Shown: positions 1-10,768, counted from the stretch's first letter. The stretch is 64,000 bases of DNA from Methylobacterium longum (GCF_022179385.1 NZ_BPQS01000010.1:1-64000), one strand, 5' to 3'. A program made the numbers and translations. Notes: generated by a model not told the origin, from the sequence alone.

Positions 1-113
<113 letters not shown>

Positions 114-140
114 GCCAGGACAGCATCCTTAGCAGGGCGC

Positions 141-169
141 GGCGGGGACACGTCCTCGCACTCCCCGCC
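141..169 (+). other. Hairpin between tuf and rpsJ
   Basis: An 8-bp perfect inverted repeat (ggcgggga at 141-148, tccccgcc at 162-169) with a 13-base loop lies in the 79-bp tuf-rpsJ gap. No T-run follows, so it is more likely an mRNA processing or attenuation structure than a full terminator. Function is inferred from position only. Confidence 0.35.
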
Positions 170-192
170 GTCCCTCTCAAGGTTTCAGGATC

Positions 193-501
<309 letters not shown>

Positions 502-552
502 GTCCGCTGAGGACTTAGAGCTTACCGTTTCATCGCGCGAGGGAGAGAACCT

Positions 553-1278
553 ATGCGCTCAGGCGTCATTGCACAGAAGGTCGGCATGACCCGCGTCTTC
601 ACGGACGCGGGGGAGCATGTCCCCGTCACCGTGCTCAAGATCGATCAGTGCCAAGTGGTTGCCCACCGCACCGTCGAGAAGAACGGCTACGTCGCGCTGC
701 AAGTCGGCGTCGGCAAGGCCAAGGTCAAGAACGTCTCGGCCGCCGAGCGGGGCCGCTTCGCCGTGGCCAAGGTCGAGCCGAAGAAGAAGCTCGCCGAGTT
801 CCGCGTGTCCGAGGATGCGCTGATTCCGGTCGGCGCGGAGATCACGGCCGATCATTTCATCCCGGGCCAGTTCGTGGACGTCACCGGTACCACCACCGGT
901 AAGGGCTTCGCGGGCGGCATCAAGCGCTGGAACTTCGGCGGCCTGCGCGCCACCCACGGCGTGTCGATCTCCCACCGTTCGATCGGTTCGACCGGCGGCC
1001 GGCAGGATCCGGGCAAGACCTTTAAGAACAAGAAGATGCCGGGCCACCTCGGCGTCGAGCGGGTCACCACCCAGAACCTGCGCGTCGTCCGCACCGATCC
1101 GGAGCGCGGCCTGATCCTGGTCGAGGGCGCCGTCCCGGGCGTCGCCGGCGGCTGGATCCAGATCCGCGACGCGGTGAAGCGCAAGCTCCCCGCCGACGTT
1201 CCGCTGCCGGGCAAGTTCCGTGAGAACGGCGCATCCGCCCCGGCGCCCGAGGCCGCTGCGGCTGAGGAGACCGTGTGA
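553..1278 (+). CDS. rplC: 50S ribosomal protein L3
   Basis: 241 residues; L3 in E. coli has 209, and the extra length is an Ala/Pro/Glu-rich C-terminal tail common in alphaproteobacteria. Conserved L3 features are visible: [11 protein letters not shown] at the N-terminus, [15 protein letters not shown] in the middle and KKMPGHLG further on. L3 helps nucleate 23S rRNA folding and reaches the peptidyl transferase centre. A good Shine-Dalgarno (GGGAGAG) precedes ATG 553. The TGA overlaps the rplD start codon, which suggests translational coupling. Confidence 0.98.
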   Translation: MRSGVIAQKVGMTRVFTDAGEHVPVTVLKIDQCQVVAHRTVEKNGYVALQVGVGKAKVKNVSAAERGRFAVAKVEPKKKLAEFRVSEDALIPVGAEITADHFIPGQFVDVTGTTTGKGFAGGIKRWNFGGLRATHGVSISHRSIGSTGGRQDPGKTFKNKKMPGHLGVERVTTQNLRVVRTDPERGLILVEGAVPGVAGGWIQIRDAVKRKLPADVPLPGKFRENGASAPAPEAAAAEETV

Positions 1279-1898
1279 TGAAGCTCGATATCACCACCCT
1301 CGACGGTGCCGGTGCCGGCTCGGTCGAGCTGAACGAAGAGATCTTCGGTCTCGAGCCCCGCGCCGACCTGCTTCAGCGCATGGTCCGTTGGCAGCTGGCC
1401 AAGCGGCGCGCCGGAACCCACGCCGTGCAGAACCGCTCGGACGTGAACCGGACCCGCAAGAAGCTGTACAAGCAGAAGGGCACCGGTAATGCCCGCCACG
1501 GTGCGGCCTCGGCGCCGCAGTTCCGCGGCGGCGGCCGGGCTTTCGGTCCGGTGGTCCGCGACCACAGCCACGACCTTCCCAAGAAGGTGCGTGCGCTGGC
1601 CCTGCGCCACGCCCTGTCGGCCAAGGCCAAGGCCTCGACCCTGATCGTCGTCGACGACATCAAGATCGAGGACCACAAGACCAAGGGTCTCATCGAGCGC
1701 TTCGGCAAGATGGGCCTCTCGAACGCGCTGATCATCGGCGGTGCTGAGGTCGACGTGAATTTCGGCCGGGCCGCCCGCGCCATCCCGCAGATCGACGTGC
1801 TGCCCGTCCAGGGCATCAACGTCTACGACATCCTGCGCCGCGACACGCTCGTCCTGACGAAGGCTGCCGTCGACGCGCTGGAGGAGCGTTTCAAATGA
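1278..1898 (+). CDS. rplD: 50S ribosomal protein L4
   Basis: 206 residues, full length. The loop motif [18 protein letters not shown], which lines the peptide exit tunnel, is clear at about residues 55-73. ATG 1278 overlaps the rplC stop as TGATG; a GTG one codon upstream is also in frame but less likely. In E. coli L4 is the autogenous repressor of the S10 operon; nothing in this sequence shows whether that applies here. Ends by overlapping rplW. Confidence 0.98.
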   Translation: MKLDITTLDGAGAGSVELNEEIFGLEPRADLLQRMVRWQLAKRRAGTHAVQNRSDVNRTRKKLYKQKGTGNARHGAASAPQFRGGGRAFGPVVRDHSHDLPKKVRALALRHALSAKAKASTLIVVDDIKIEDHKTKGLIERFGKMGLSNALIIGGAEVDVNFGRAARAIPQIDVLPVQGINVYDILRRDTLVLTKAAVDALEERFK

Positions 1899-2191
1899 GT
1901 GCCGATCCGCGCCACTACGACATCGTCGTCTCTCCGGTCATTACCGAGAAGGCGACGAACCTGACCGAGCAGAACAAGGTGGTCTTCCGCGTCGCCCCCA
2001 AGGCGACCAAGCCTCAGATCAAAGAGGCGGTTGAGAAGCTGTTCGACGTGAAGGTCACGGCCGTGAACACCCTTGTGACCAAGGGAAAGAAGAAGATTTT
2101 CCGCGGCCTCCGCGGACAGCGCTCCGACGTGAAGAAGGCGATCGTGACCCTGGCCGAGGGCCACACGATCGACGTCACGACCGGGCTCTGA
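1895..2191 (+). CDS. rplW: 50S ribosomal protein L23
   Basis: 98 residues. Begins with ATG overlapping the rplD stop (ATGA). Recognisable by [14 protein letters not shown] at the N-terminus and by [11 protein letters not shown], the L23 extended loop. L23 sits at the tunnel exit and docks trigger factor and SRP. Part of the continuous S10 operon. Confidence 0.98.
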   Translation: MSADPRHYDIVVSPVITEKATNLTEQNKVVFRVAPKATKPQIKEAVEKLFDVKVTAVNTLVTKGKKKIFRGLRGQRSDVKKAIVTLAEGHTIDVTTGL

Positions 2192-2216
2192 GGACGGGTT
2201 TTAGGGATCCAAGCCG

Positions 2217-3053
2217 ATGGCCTTGAAGACATTCAAACCGGTCACGCCGAGCCTGCGCCAGCTCGTGCTCGTCGACCGCCGTGAGCTCTACAAGGGCAAG
2301 CCGGTGAAGGCGCTGACGGAGGGCAAGTCGTCCTCCGGCGGCCGTAACAATCTCGGCCGCATCACCGTCCGCTTCCGCGGCGGTGGCCACAAGCGCGTCC
2401 TGCGCAACGTGGACTTCAAGCGTCGCGACCAGCTCGGCGTCGCCGCCACCGTGGAGCGGATCGAATACGATCCGAACCGGACGGCGTTCATCGCGCTGAT
2501 CAACTTCCCCGACGGGAAGCAGAGCTACATCCTGGCCCCGCAGCGCCTGCAGCCGGGCGACAAGGTTGTGGCCGGCGAGAACGTCGACATCAAGCCGGGC
2601 AATGCCGGTCCGGTCGGCTCGATGCCGGTGGGCACGATCGTCCACAATGTCGAGCTGAAGATCGGCAAGGGCGGCGCGATCGCCCGCTCGGCCGGCAACT
2701 ACGCGCAGATCGTTGGCCGCGACCAGGGCTACGTGACGCTGCGCCTCAACTCGGGCGAGCAGCGCCTGGTCCACGGCCAGTGCTTCGCCAGCGTCGGCGC
2801 GGTCTCGAACCCGGACCACATGAACATCTCGCTCGGCAAGGCCGGGCGCAACCGTTGGCTCGGCAAGCGCCCGCACAACCGCGGCGTGGCGATGAACCCG
2901 GTCGACCATCCGCACGGCGGCGGCGAGGGTCGCACCTCGGGCGGCCGCAACCCGGTCACGCCCTGGGGCGTGCCCACCAAGGGGAAGAAGACCCGGTCCA
3001 ACAAGCGGACCGACGTGTTCATCCTGTCCAGCCGCCACAACCGCAAGAAGTAA
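2217..3053 (+). CDS. rplB: 50S ribosomal protein L2
   Basis: 278 residues, full length. The C-terminal motif [14 protein letters not shown] starts at residue 226 and includes the histidine needed for peptidyl transferase centre assembly. The N-terminal [11 protein letters not shown] and [14 protein letters not shown] are typical. L2 bridges the subunits and is one of the most conserved ribosomal proteins. It lies 25 bp after rplW and 5 bp before rpsS. Confidence 0.99.
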   Translation: MALKTFKPVTPSLRQLVLVDRRELYKGKPVKALTEGKSSSGGRNNLGRITVRFRGGGHKRVLRNVDFKRRDQLGVAATVERIEYDPNRTAFIALINFPDGKQSYILAPQRLQPGDKVVAGENVDIKPGNAGPVGSMPVGTIVHNVELKIGKGGAIARSAGNYAQIVGRDQGYVTLRLNSGEQRLVHGQCFASVGAVSNPDHMNISLGKAGRNRWLGKRPHNRGVAMNPVDHPHGGGEGRTSGGRNPVTPWGVPTKGKKTRSNKRTDVFILSSRHNRKK

Positions 3054-3058
3054 TCGCT

Positions 3059-3337
3059 ATGGCACGCTCTCTCTGGAAGGGGCCGTTCGTCGACGGCTAC
3101 CTCTTCAAGAAGGCCGAGGCGGCGCGGGGCTCCTCGCGCTCCGAGGTCATCAAGATCTGGAGCCGCCGCTCCACGATCCTCCCGCAGTTCGTCGGGCTCA
3201 CCTTCGGTGTGCACAACGGGCAAAAGCACATCCCGGTCTACGTCACCGAGGAGATGGTCGGTCACAAGTTCGGCGAGTTCTCGCCGACCCGCACCTTCCC
3301 GGGTCACGCGGCCGACAAGAAGGCGAAGAGGCGCTGA
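3059..3337 (+). CDS. rpsS: 30S ribosomal protein S19
   Basis: 92 residues, normal length. Starts [15 protein letters not shown] and contains [16 protein letters not shown] and [13 protein letters not shown], all S19 hallmarks. S19 binds 16S rRNA in the head with S13. ATG 3059 is only 5 bp after the rplB stop, and the gene stops one base before rplV begins. Confidence 0.98.
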   Translation: MARSLWKGPFVDGYLFKKAEAARGSSRSEVIKIWSRRSTILPQFVGLTFGVHNGQKHIPVYVTEEMVGHKFGEFSPTRTFPGHAADKKAKRR

Positions 3338-3338
3338 G

Positions 3339-3725
3339 ATGGGCAAGCAAGCCACCCCCCGCGCGCTCCCCGAGAACGAGGCGAAGGCCGTCGCGCGCAT
3401 GCTGCGCGTCAGCCCGCAGAAGCTCAACCTCGTGGCGCAGATGATCCGCGGCAAGAAGGTCGACACGGCGCTCGCCGAGTTGCAGTTCTCGCGCAAGCGG
3501 ATCTCCACCGAGGTCAAGAAGTGCCTCGAGAGCGCCATCGCCAACGCCGAGAACAACCACGATTTGGACGTGGACGACCTCGTCGTGTCCCAGGCCTTCG
3601 TGGGCAAGGCGCTGGTTCTCAAGCGCTTTCACGCCCGCGCCCGCGGCCGCGGCGCGCGTATCCTGAAGCCCTTCTCGAACCTCACCATCGTGGTTCGCGA
3701 AGTCCGCCAGGCCGAAGCGGCCTGA
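3339..3725 (+). CDS. rplV: 50S ribosomal protein L22
   Basis: 128 residues. Conserved features include [18 protein letters not shown] at about residues 24-41 and the C-terminal hairpin [18 protein letters not shown] that lines the exit tunnel and contacts macrolides. No unusual insertion is seen in the hairpin. The start is the ATG one base after the rpsS stop (tgagATG). Confidence 0.98.
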   Translation: MGKQATPRALPENEAKAVARMLRVSPQKLNLVAQMIRGKKVDTALAELQFSRKRISTEVKKCLESAIANAENNHDLDVDDLVVSQAFVGKALVLKRFHARARGRGARILKPFSNLTIVVREVRQAEAA

Positions 3726-3735
3726 GGAGGATCTG

Positions 3736-4482
3736 ATGGGCCAGAAAGTCAATCCGATCGGTCTCCGGCTCGGCATCAACCGGACCTGGGACTCCCGCTG
3801 GTTCGCCAACAAGGGCGACTACGCGAAGCTCATGCACGAGGACGTCGCGATCCGCGCCGCCCTCATGAAGCAGCTCAAGCAGGCGGCGGTCTCCAAGATC
3901 GTCATCGAGCGTCCGCACCGGAAATGCCGCGTCACCATCCACTCGGGCCGTCCGGGCGTGGTGATCGGCAAGAAGGGCGCCGACATCGAGAAGCTGCGCA
4001 AGCTCGTCGGCACGATGACCAAGGCCGACGTGACCATCAACATCGTCGAGGTGCGCAAGCCCGAGATCGACGCCACCCTGGTGGCCGACTCGATCGCTCA
4101 GCAGCTTGAGCGTCGCGTCGCCTTCCGGCGGGCCATGAAGCGCGCCGTGCAGTCGGCGATGCGTCTGGGCGCCGAGGGCATCCGGATCAACTGCTCCGGT
4201 CGTCTCGGCGGCGCCGAGATCGCCCGTCAGGAATGGTACCGCGAGGGCCGCGTCCCGCTGCACACGCTGCGTGCGGACGTCGATTACGGCACCGCCACGG
4301 CGTTCACGACTTACGGCACCTGCGGTATCAAGGTGTGGGTGTTCAAGGGCGAGATCCTCGAACACGACCCGATGGCCCAGGACAAGAAGGCCCAGGAAGA
4401 GGGCGGCCGCTCCGGCGGACGCCGTGAGCGCGATGGCGAGGGCGGCCGCGAGCGCGGACGCCGCGAGCGCGAGCACGCGTAA
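3736..4482 (+). CDS. rpsC: 30S ribosomal protein S3
   Basis: 248 residues. N-terminal [14 protein letters not shown] is diagnostic. A type-II KH domain holds [18 protein letters not shown] at about residues 72-89, with the GKKG loop intact. The C-terminal 25 residues are an Arg/Glu/Gly-rich repeat ([18 protein letters not shown]), longer than in E. coli (233 residues). S3 forms the mRNA entry tunnel. A strong GAGGA Shine-Dalgarno lies 6 bp upstream of ATG 3736. Confidence 0.98.
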   Translation: MGQKVNPIGLRLGINRTWDSRWFANKGDYAKLMHEDVAIRAALMKQLKQAAVSKIVIERPHRKCRVTIHSGRPGVVIGKKGADIEKLRKLVGTMTKADVTINIVEVRKPEIDATLVADSIAQQLERRVAFRRAMKRAVQSAMRLGAEGIRINCSGRLGGAEIARQEWYREGRVPLHTLRADVDYGTATAFTTYGTCGIKVWVFKGEILEHDPMAQDKKAQEEGGRSGGRRERDGEGGRERGRREREHA

Positions 4483-4493
4483 GGTAGGAAGCC

Positions 4494-4907
4494 ATGCTGC
4501 AACCGAAAAAGACCCGCTTCCGCAAGCAGTTCAAGGGCCGCATCCACGGTGCGGCCAAGGGCGGCTTCGAGCTGAACTTCGGCCAGTTCGGCCTGAAGGC
4601 TGTGGAGCCCGAGCGCGTCACCGCCCGCCAGATCGAGGCGGCCCGCCGCGCGATCACCCGCGAGATGAAGCGCCAGGGCCGCGTCTGGATCCGGGTGTTT
4701 CCGGATGTGCCGGTCTCGTCAAAGCCGACCGAAGTCCGCATGGGCTCCGGTAAGGGTGCCCCGGATTACTGGGCCGCCCGGGTGCATCCCGGCCGGATCA
4801 TGTTCGAGGTCGACGGCGTTGCCGAGAACATCGCCAAGGAGGCGCTCCGCCTCGGCGCCGCGAAGCTTCCGATCCGTACGCGGGTCGTCCAGCGCATCGC
4901 CGACTGA
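4494..4907 (+). CDS. rplP: 50S ribosomal protein L16
   Basis: 137 residues, normal length. Begins [16 protein letters not shown] and carries [20 protein letters not shown] and [10 protein letters not shown], all conserved L16 elements. L16 organises the A-site of the 50S subunit. Preceded by an AAGGTAGGA Shine-Dalgarno and followed after 12 bp by rpmC. Confidence 0.98.
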
Positions 4908-4919
4908 ACGGAGGATATC

Positions 4920-5135
4920 GTGAAGTCGACCCAGAGAGTGTCTGATCTCAAGGCGTTGTCGCCGGATCAGCTGAATGACGAGTTGATCAACCTCAAGAAG
5001 GAGCAGTTCAACCTGCGCTTTCAGGGGGCCACCGGCCAGCTCGAGAACGTCGCCCGCGTCCGTGAGGTCCGCCGCGACATCGCCCGTGTCCGGACTCTGC
5101 AGCGCGCCAAGACGCTGCAGCAGGCCAAGGGCTGA
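4920..5135 (+). CDS. rpmC: 50S ribosomal protein L29
   Basis: 71 residues. GTG start at 4920, chosen because GGAGGA lies just upstream and no in-frame ATG precedes it. Contains [32 protein letters not shown], the L29 helical-hairpin signature. L29 flanks the tunnel exit next to L23. Confidence 0.97.
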   Translation: MKSTQRVSDLKALSPDQLNDELINLKKEQFNLRFQGATGQLENVARVREVRRDIARVRTLQRAKTLQQAKG

Positions 5136-5156
5136 GGCGGGTTTTAGGAGACAACC

Positions 5157-5423
5157 ATGCCGAAGCGCATCCTGCAGGGCACCGTCGTCAGCGACAAGGG
5201 TGAGAAGACCATTGTGGTGAAGGTGGAGCGCCGCTTCACGCACCCGGTGATGAAGAAGACGGTGCGTCGCTCGAAGAATTACCACGCGCACGACGAAGCG
5301 AATGTCGCCAAGGTCGGGCAGACGGTGTTCATTGAGGAGTGCCGTCCCTTCTCCAAGACGAAGACGTGGAAGCTCGTCGAGGGCGAGGCCGCCCCGGTGG
5401 CCGAAGCTGGCGAAGCTGCCTGA
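5157..5423 (+). CDS. rpsQ: 30S ribosomal protein S17
   Basis: 88 residues. [26 protein letters not shown] and [22 protein letters not shown] are the S17 OB-fold hallmarks; a short Ala/Glu-rich tail follows. Preceded by TTTTAGGAGA, 6 bp before the ATG. It is the last ribosomal gene here: the normal followers rplN, rplX, rplE are absent from the next 800 bp, so the S10/spc cluster is split in this genome. Confidence 0.98.
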   Translation: MPKRILQGTVVSDKGEKTIVVKVERRFTHPVMKKTVRRSKNYHAHDEANVAKVGQTVFIEECRPFSKTKTWKLVEGEAAPVAEAGEAA

Positions 5424-5652
5424 TACCGACGGTTTGGCGGCTGCGGGCGACCGCATCTGCCCGATTGTCCGCGGCCTTCGTAGCCGCGACGCTTCACGGC
5501 GCTGGACGCCTCGCTTGGCGGACTGCATCTATCAACGACGGGCACCCGGGCGAAGGTCGACCACCATGGTCGGGTTCGCGCCGGGTTTCTTCGTTCTGCG
5601 CCTGTAGGCGTTGTGTGATCCCTTCGCCGCGCCCGGTGGCCCCGTGCTAGGA

Positions 5653-5925
5653 TCATGAGGTCGGCTGGCGCCGGCGTTCGATCCTGCAGTCTCTCGGAAC
5701 CGACGCCTGTTCAAGTGGCTCCGTCGCATCCTGGAGCCGCGCCGGTTCAGCCGTCTTCTGATTGTCGCCCTGGAGGACGAACCGGGACGGCCAGAACGCA
5801 ACGGCTCCGACTACGGTGACAACCGGGTCGGTGTTGGGCTGATCGTCCTGAACCCTGGAGGCGCGCTGCGCACGGGTGACGACGCGGGCGGCTTCTTCGC
5901 TGATGTGGTTGGAGGTGAGGCTGTC
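5653..5925 (-). pseudogene. Decayed fragment of a small lipoprotein-like gene
   Basis: Reading the minus strand after an in-frame TAG (5926-5928), an open stretch of about 90 codons to TGA at 5653-5655 contains DPVVTVVGAVAFWPSRFVL, then GDNQKTAEPARLQ and EPLEQASVPRDC. This resembles the C-terminus of small alphaproteobacterial lipoproteins with a DxVVTGVGxxxFWPALF...GD..K..E.ARLKGE...EQASIQKNC pattern (from memory). The hydrophobic FWPALF core is altered to FWPSRF, an in-frame stop separates it from any N-terminus, and no start or signal peptide is seen. Best read as a remnant. A short functional gene is less likely. Confidence 0.5.
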
Positions 5926-6230
5926 CTAGATCGGCGAGTCTGTCTTGGATCGGCGAGACAGAGATCGCCGCCGTCGGACGAGGACGCGCACGGGCTGAGG
6001 AGGCTGCTGGCCGCAGCGGCGGCAAGGTCGGTTCGCTTGAAGTGATTCTCCCTCGGATGGTCGACCCATCCCGGAAGTCCCGTCCTGGGGACCGATCGCT
6101 GTCACCACGATAGCCACGTCGACGGACGGCAGGCGCTTGCCGAGCCCGCAACGGCCCCTTGGCAGGGCCTGAACGGACAGCAGCCCCGGAGATGCTCCGA
6201 GGCTGCCCAATGTCTGGTGTCGAGGAACGC

Positions 6231-6255
6231 GCCGCAACCGGTCCCGGGTTGCGGC
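6231..6255 (-). terminator. Hairpin immediately downstream of recA
   Basis: A perfect 9-bp stem (gccgcaacc 6231-6239, ggttgcggc 6247-6255) with a 7-base loop lies 6 bp beyond the recA stop codon. No U-run follows on the minus-strand transcript, so intrinsic termination is plausible but not strong. Confidence 0.45.
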
Positions 6256-6260
6256 GGCGA

Positions 6261-7352
6261 TCAGGCTTCGCCCTCGTCGAGCTCGTCGGCCGTCGGCGCG
6301 GCGTTCTCCAGGATCTTCTCCGCCACGAGGCCGGAATTCTGGCGGATCGAGGCTTCGATCTTGGAGGCGATCTCGGGGTTGTCGCGCAGGAAGCCCTTCG
6401 AGTTCTCGCGACCCTGGCCGAGGCGCTGGCTGTTGTACGAGAACCAAGCCCCGGACTTCTCGACGATGCCGGCCTTCACGCCGAGATCGATGAGCTCGCC
6501 GACCTTCGACACGCCTTCGCCGAACATGATGTCGAACTCGACCTGCTTGAACGGCGGCGCGACCTTGTTCTTCACGACCTTGACGCGGACCTGATTGCCG
6601 ATCGCCTCGTCGCGATCCTTCAGGGTCGAGATGCGGCGGATGTCGAGGCGCACCGAGGCGTAGAACTTCAGGGCGTTGCCGCCCGTCGTCGTCTCCGGGC
6701 TGCCGTACATGACGCCGATCTTCATCCGGATCTGGTTGATGAAGATGACCATGCAGTTCGAGCGCGAGATCGAACCGGTGAGCTTGCGCAGGGCTTGGCT
6801 CATCAGGCGCGCCTGAAGGCCGGGCTGGCTCTCGCCCATCTCACCTTCGATCTCGGCCCGCGGGGTCAGCGCGGCCACCGAGTCGACCACCAGAACGTCG
6901 ATGGCGCCGGAGCGTACCAGCGTGTCGGTGATCTCGAGGGCCTGCTCGCCGGTGTCGGGCTGCGAGATCAGCAGATCGTCGAGGTTCACCCCCAGCTTGC
7001 GGGCATAGACAGGGTCCAGGGCGTGCTCGGCGTCCACGAAGGCGCAGACACCGCCCTTCTTCTGGGCCTCGGCGATGGTGTGAAGGGCCAGCGTGGTCTT
7101 GCCGGACGATTCGGGGCCGTAGATCTCGACCACGCGGCCGCGCGGCAGGCCGCCGACACCCAGCGCTATGTCGAGCCCGAGCGAGCCGGTCGAGACGGTC
7201 TCGACCTCCTGCACCTTGTCGTTCTTGCCGAGCCGCATGATCGAGCCCTTGCCGAAGGCGCGCTCGATCTGAGACAGGGCGGCGTCGATCGCCTTGGACT
7301 TGTCCTTGTCCACCGGGGGCATGTCGACCACTTTCAATGCGGGCTGGGCCAT
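6261..7352 (-). CDS. recA: Recombinase A
   Basis: 363 residues, full length. RecA forms ATP-dependent filaments on single-stranded DNA, drives homologous recombination and stimulates LexA self-cleavage. Walker A GPESSGKT is at residues 79-86; the L2 region and [28 protein letters not shown] are conserved, and the C-terminus is acidic (DELDEGEA). The ATG at 7352 follows GGAGCCCGCC. A promoter with an SOS-like operator lies upstream at 7412-7440. Transcribed toward the ribosomal operon; cckA lies upstream on the same strand with 424 bp between. Confidence 0.98.
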   Translation of the reverse strand: MAQPALKVVDMPPVDKDKSKAIDAALSQIERAFGKGSIMRLGKNDKVQEVETVSTGSLGLDIALGVGGLPRGRVVEIYGPESSGKTTLALHTIAEAQKKGGVCAFVDAEHALDPVYARKLGVNLDDLLISQPDTGEQALEITDTLVRSGAIDVLVVDSVAALTPRAEIEGEMGESQPGLQARLMSQALRKLTGSISRSNCMVIFINQIRMKIGVMYGSPETTTGGNALKFYASVRLDIRRISTLKDRDEAIGNQVRVKVVKNKVAPPFKQVEFDIMFGEGVSKVGELIDLGVKAGIVEKSGAWFSYNSQRLGQGRENSKGFLRDNPEIASKIEASIRQNSGLVAEKILENAAPTADELDEGEA

Positions 7353-7411
7353 CTGGCGGGCTCCTTATGAAGGGGTTGAGCGCAGTTCACAACGCGCCTC
7401 AACACCGATGT

Positions 7412-7440
7412 TATGTACTCGTTTTGTTCTAATCCGGCAA
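7412..7440 (-). promoter_or_regulatory. recA promoter with overlapping SOS (LexA) operator
   Basis: On the minus strand TTGCCG (7435-7440), a 17-bp spacer and TACATA (7412-7417) form a good sigma-70 promoter 60 bp upstream of recA. Inside it GAAC-N7-GTAC (7415-7429) matches the alphaproteobacterial LexA operator GAAC-N7-GAAC except for one base. The operator lies between -35 and -10, where LexA would block polymerase. Sequence is seen directly; regulation is inferred from known alphaproteobacterial SOS boxes. Confidence 0.75.
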
Positions 7441-7776
7441 GGGCAGTCGGCCCAGGTGAGGCGGGGATCCGACCGGGCTTGTCGAGGGCATGACCGGTCC
7501 GGCGTCGTGAGCGGACGGATCGGGTCCGGCCCCGGTCGACGGGGTTCCGATCCACCGCAGCGGCTCCATTCCAGGTCCCCTCAGCAAGGTCCTGAATCCG
7601 TGTGCGCCGACGTTCCTGTGTCCTGCTTAAGCGTTGGGGCTTGATCTCGGGCTCGCCGGCGGCGCCGCGCAACGATGGTGCCGACGCTCGTCCCGCCGGA
7701 TGATCGTCCGTCAGTACGGAGCGACAACCGCGCGGGCGATGGTTCGCCCGCGCGGATACCAGGCCGCCGCCGTTCC
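7441..7776. other. Gap between recA promoter and cckA, no gene found
   Basis: About 336 bp upstream of the recA promoter and downstream of cckA. Short open frames on both strands overlap each other and have no convincing start signals. The only clear structures are the recA promoter next to it and the 12-bp-stem hairpin at 7728-7755. Confidence 0.5.
7728..7755 (-). terminator. Probable terminator hairpin after cckA
   Basis: A perfect 12-bp inverted repeat (ccgcgcgggcga 7728-7739, tcgcccgcgcgg 7744-7755) with loop tggt lies 21 bp beyond the cckA stop. Stem strength is high. On the minus strand it is followed by TTGTCG, a weak U-tract. Likely terminates cckA before recA. Confidence 0.6.
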
Positions 7777-10593
7777 TCAATCCGCCATCGTCTTCTTCAC
7801 GGTCTCGACGAGCTGCTTGAGGCTGAAGGGCTTGGGCAGGAAGTTGAAGGTTTCGCCCTCGGGCAGGTTCTTTCGGAACGCGTCCTCGGCGTAGCCGGAG
7901 ACGAAGATCACCTTCAGGTCGGGCTGGTGCTTGCGCACCTCGCGCAACAGGGTCGGCCCGTCCATCTCGGGCATGACCACGTCGGAGACGACGAGGTCGA
8001 TGGGCTGGCTGCCGTCGCGGACGATCGCCAACGCTTCGAGGCCCGAGGCCGCTTCCAGAACCGTGTAGCCGCGCGCCGAGAGGGCCCGGCTGTTGACCGC
8101 CCGGACGGGATCCTCGTCCTCCACGAGCAGGATGGTCCCCTGCCCCGTATGGTCGGCGGCGGGCTTGCGCGGCACCGGCTTGTCGGGCTTCCCCTGCGCC
8201 GCGTCGCCGGACCGGGCGGCAGCGGTCGTCTCGCGCGGCTTGCCGTCCGCCTTCGTGAGGACCGCCTCGGTGCGCGGCAGGCTGGGCTCCGAAGCCAGGA
8301 GCGGCGCCTCCTCGGGCTCGGCCACCGGCACGTGGCGCGGCAGGTAGATGCGGAAGGCGGTGCCCTCCCCCATGGCCGATTGCACGTCGATGGTGCCGCC
8401 GGACTGCTTGACGATGCCGAACACCGTCGAGAGCCCCAGTCCCGTGCCCTTGCCGATCTCCTTGGTGGTGAAGAACGGTTCGAAGATTTTCTCCATCAGC
8501 TCGGGCGGGATGCCCTGGCCGGTATCGCGCACCTCGATCAGCACGTGGTCGCCCGCCGGCGCCCCGCCGCGTCCCTCGGCGCTCGTGGCCGTCCCCGGAT
8601 CGGTGACGTTCTCGGTGCGGATCATCAGCTTGCCGCCGTCCGGCATGGCGTCGCGGGCGTTGACCGCGAGGTTCACGATCACCTGCTCGAACTGGTTGAC
8701 GTCGGCCTTCACGGGCCAGACGTCGCGGCCGTGCTTCAACTCCAGGGCGACCCGTTCGCCGAGCAGCCGCTTCAGCAGGAGCGTGAGTTCGGAGAGCGCC
8801 TCGCCGACGTTCATCACCTCCGGGCGAAGCGTCTGCCGACGGGAGAACGCCAGGAGCTGGCGGACGAGGCCGGCCGCCCGGTTGGCGTTCTGCTTGATCT
8901 GCATGATGTCCTGGAAGGCCGGATCGGTCGGCCGGTGGCTGGCGAGCAGCAGGTCCGAGTAGCCGATGATCGCCTGCAGCACGTTGTTGAAGTCGTGCGC
9001 GATGCCGCCCGCAAGCTGGCCGACCGCGTTCATCTTCTGGGCTTGGGCGACCTGCTGCTCCAGCTGGCGCTGAGCCGTCGTGTCGAGGGCGTACAGGATC
9101 ACCCGCTCGCTCTCGTCGGTCTGCTGTCCCGGGTCGCCGCCGTCGGCCGGGCTGAGCCAGACCCGCGCGGATCGCCCGCCCGGCCCGTTCAGCTGGACTT
9201 CGATGGGCTCGGGATCCGTCAGCCCGCTCGTCGCACGGGCGAGCCCGGCCTCCAGGGCGGTCCGGTCGGTCACCGAGTCGGCGACGTTGGGCTCGACCCG
9301 GGACGCGGCCTCGCCGTCGATCGCCCCGTCATCCGCTTGGCGCGGCACCGTGCCGAACAGCCGCGTGAACGAGGCGTTGGCGCGGGCGATCCGCCCGGTC
9401 CGGTCCAGCGTCGCGATGGCGATGGGCGAGTTGTTGAGGAAGCGGGCGAGGCGCACCTCGGCGGCGCGCTGCGGCTCGTCGGCCTCGGCCCCGGCGGAGC
9501 GGTTGATCACGAAGGTCCGCGACGAGCCCGGCTTGCCGTCCTTGCCGAAGGCGACCCGGTGGTAGAGCCGCACCGGCAGGGTGTGGCCGTTGCGCCGCCG
9601 CAGGTCGAGGTCGAAGCGGTCGGTACGCACCTCGCCCGGCAGGCCGGCGGTGCGCACGAGGACATCCGCCTCCGGGGCGATCTCGGTGAGGTGCGGGCCG
9701 CCCGGGCCGACGCTGGCGAGGTCGTAGCCGAGCCAGGCCGCCAAGGTCGCGTTCATGTACACGATGGCGCCGGCCGGATCGATCGACAGGAAGCCCGCGG
9801 GCGCGTGGTCGAGGTAGTCGATGGCGTGCTGGAGTTCCTGGAAGACATTCTCCTGACGCTCCCGCTCGGCGGTGATGTCGGCCACCGTCCAGAGCGAGGC
9901 CGCCCGGCGCGGTCGCGCGAGGGGGCGGACCGAGACCCGGTACCATCCGAAGCCGCGCTCGCCGGCCGTGGGACCCAGCGGCGGCGACATGCGGACTTCC
10001 TCGGTATGGGCCCTGGCATCGCGCGAGGCCTGCGACAGGCGGTAGACCGCCTCGGAGACCTCCGGAGACCCGACGAGGATGCGCTCCACCGGCACGAGGT
10101 TGGAGAAGGTGTCGCCGCTGGCGATTCGCAGATAGGCCTCGTTGGCGTAGATCAGACGGCCGCCGTCCTCGACGACCAGCTTGCCGTCCGGCGACGCATC
10201 GACGATGCCCTTGGTGATGTCGTCCCGGGCGGCGCTGCCGCTGAGCTGGAGCGCCCCGATGGCCAGCGCGAACAGGAAGAAGACGCCCGCCATGGCCAGC
10301 AGGGCGAGCAGCCAGACGATGAGCGACTGGGCCTGCTCGTTGGCCACGAAGGACAGGCCGATCGCGGCGCCGACCAGCAGCCCGGCGAGCACGAGCAGGA
10401 GCCCGACCCGGCCCGGCTGCTCCGAGCGGTCGATCGAGCCCGTCCCCTGCGAGCTCGTCCCCTGCGAGCCTGCCCCCTGCGGCCCCGTCGCCTGAGCGAC
10501 CGGCACCTGCACGGCGGCCTGCGCGGCGGGGACCGGCAGCCCCGAATTCTGCGGGCCTGCGGCGGGCGCCGAAGGTCCAGTGACGTCAGCCAT
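7777..10593 (-). CDS. cckA: Hybrid sensor histidine kinase CckA
   Basis: About 938 residues from ATG 10593 (GGAAATGAAG just upstream); in-frame ATG 10602 and a start at 10689 are alternatives. CckA phosphorylates ChpT and, through it, CtrA. A disordered Ala/Pro/Gln N-terminus precedes two membrane segments ([17 protein letters not shown] and a second one about 20 residues later), then PAS-type regions, an H-box with His533 in [20 protein letters not shown], an HATPase domain ([43 protein letters not shown]) and a C-terminal receiver with Asp871 in [20 protein letters not shown] is typical of CckA. It is beside flagellar genes bearing CtrA-like sites. Confidence 0.93.
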   Translation of the reverse strand: MADVTGPSAPAAGPQNSGLPVPAAQAAVQVPVAQATGPQGAGSQGTSSQGTGSIDRSEQPGRVGLLLVLAGLLVGAAIGLSFVANEQAQSLIVWLLALLAMAGVFFLFALAIGALQLSGSAARDDITKGIVDASPDGKLVVEDGGRLIYANEAYLRIASGDTFSNLVPVERILVGSPEVSEAVYRLSQASRDARAHTEEVRMSPPLGPTAGERGFGWYRVSVRPLARPRRAASLWTVADITAERERQENVFQELQHAIDYLDHAPAGFLSIDPAGAIVYMNATLAAWLGYDLASVGPGGPHLTEIAPEADVLVRTAGLPGEVRTDRFDLDLRRRNGHTLPVRLYHRVAFGKDGKPGSSRTFVINRSAGAEADEPQRAAEVRLARFLNNSPIAIATLDRTGRIARANASFTRLFGTVPRQADDGAIDGEAASRVEPNVADSVTDRTALEAGLARATSGLTDPEPIEVQLNGPGGRSARVWLSPADGGDPGQQTDESERVILYALDTTAQRQLEQQVAQAQKMNAVGQLAGGIAHDFNNVLQAIIGYSDLLLASHRPTDPAFQDIMQIKQNANRAAGLVRQLLAFSRRQTLRPEVMNVGEALSELTLLLKRLLGERVALELKHGRDVWPVKADVNQFEQVIVNLAVNARDAMPDGGKLMIRTENVTDPGTATSAEGRGGAPAGDHVLIEVRDTGQGIPPELMEKIFEPFFTTKEIGKGTGLGLSTVFGIVKQSGGTIDVQSAMGEGTAFRIYLPRHVPVAEPEEAPLLASEPSLPRTEAVLTKADGKPRETTAAARSGDAAQGKPDKPVPRKPAADHTGQGTILLVEDEDPVRAVNSRALSARGYTVLEAASGLEALAIVRDGSQPIDLVVSDVVMPEMDGPTLLREVRKHQPDLKVIFVSGYAEDAFRKNLPEGETFNFLPKPFSLKQLVETVKKTMAD

Positions 10594-10768
10594 CGGCTTC
10601 ATTTCCAGAACAGTCACCCGGTTGGGCCCATCGGCCATATCAGGCCACGGGCAGGCCGGCACTACGCGCGTCGCGCCAAGCCTCGACACAGCCTCGCGAA
10701 AAAAGGTGGACGAAGCGTGGCTTCCGCGCGTCGTCCTCGTCCGTGACAGTGCCGCGGCGCACCGGGGC

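Larger units (their letters stand above)
5424..6260. other. Gap between rpsQ and recA without an intact gene
   Basis: This 837-bp stretch separates the convergent ribosomal operon and recA. Open frames on both strands have poor composition and match nothing I recognise, except the minus-strand fragment at 5653-5925. A direct repeat (gatcggcgag at about 5929 and 5949) lies next to that fragment. A weak 6-bp hairpin with loop cca occurs near 5558-5572. The DNA looks like decayed coding sequence at a rearrangement point, which is inference. Confidence 0.5.

Noticed and set aside
6159..7370. Plus-strand open frame of 403 codons opposite recA
   Set aside because: Lies wholly antisense to recA, which has every RecA motif; the frame arises from GC-rich codon bias.
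10594..10689. Upstream start for cckA at 10689
   Set aside because: The extra 32 residues lack conservation cues, and a better-placed GGAA element precedes ATG 10593.
7675..10746. Plus-strand open frame of about 1,020 codons opposite cckA
   Set aside because: Antisense image of a conserved kinase gene with Arg/Gly-rich composition and no recognisable domain.
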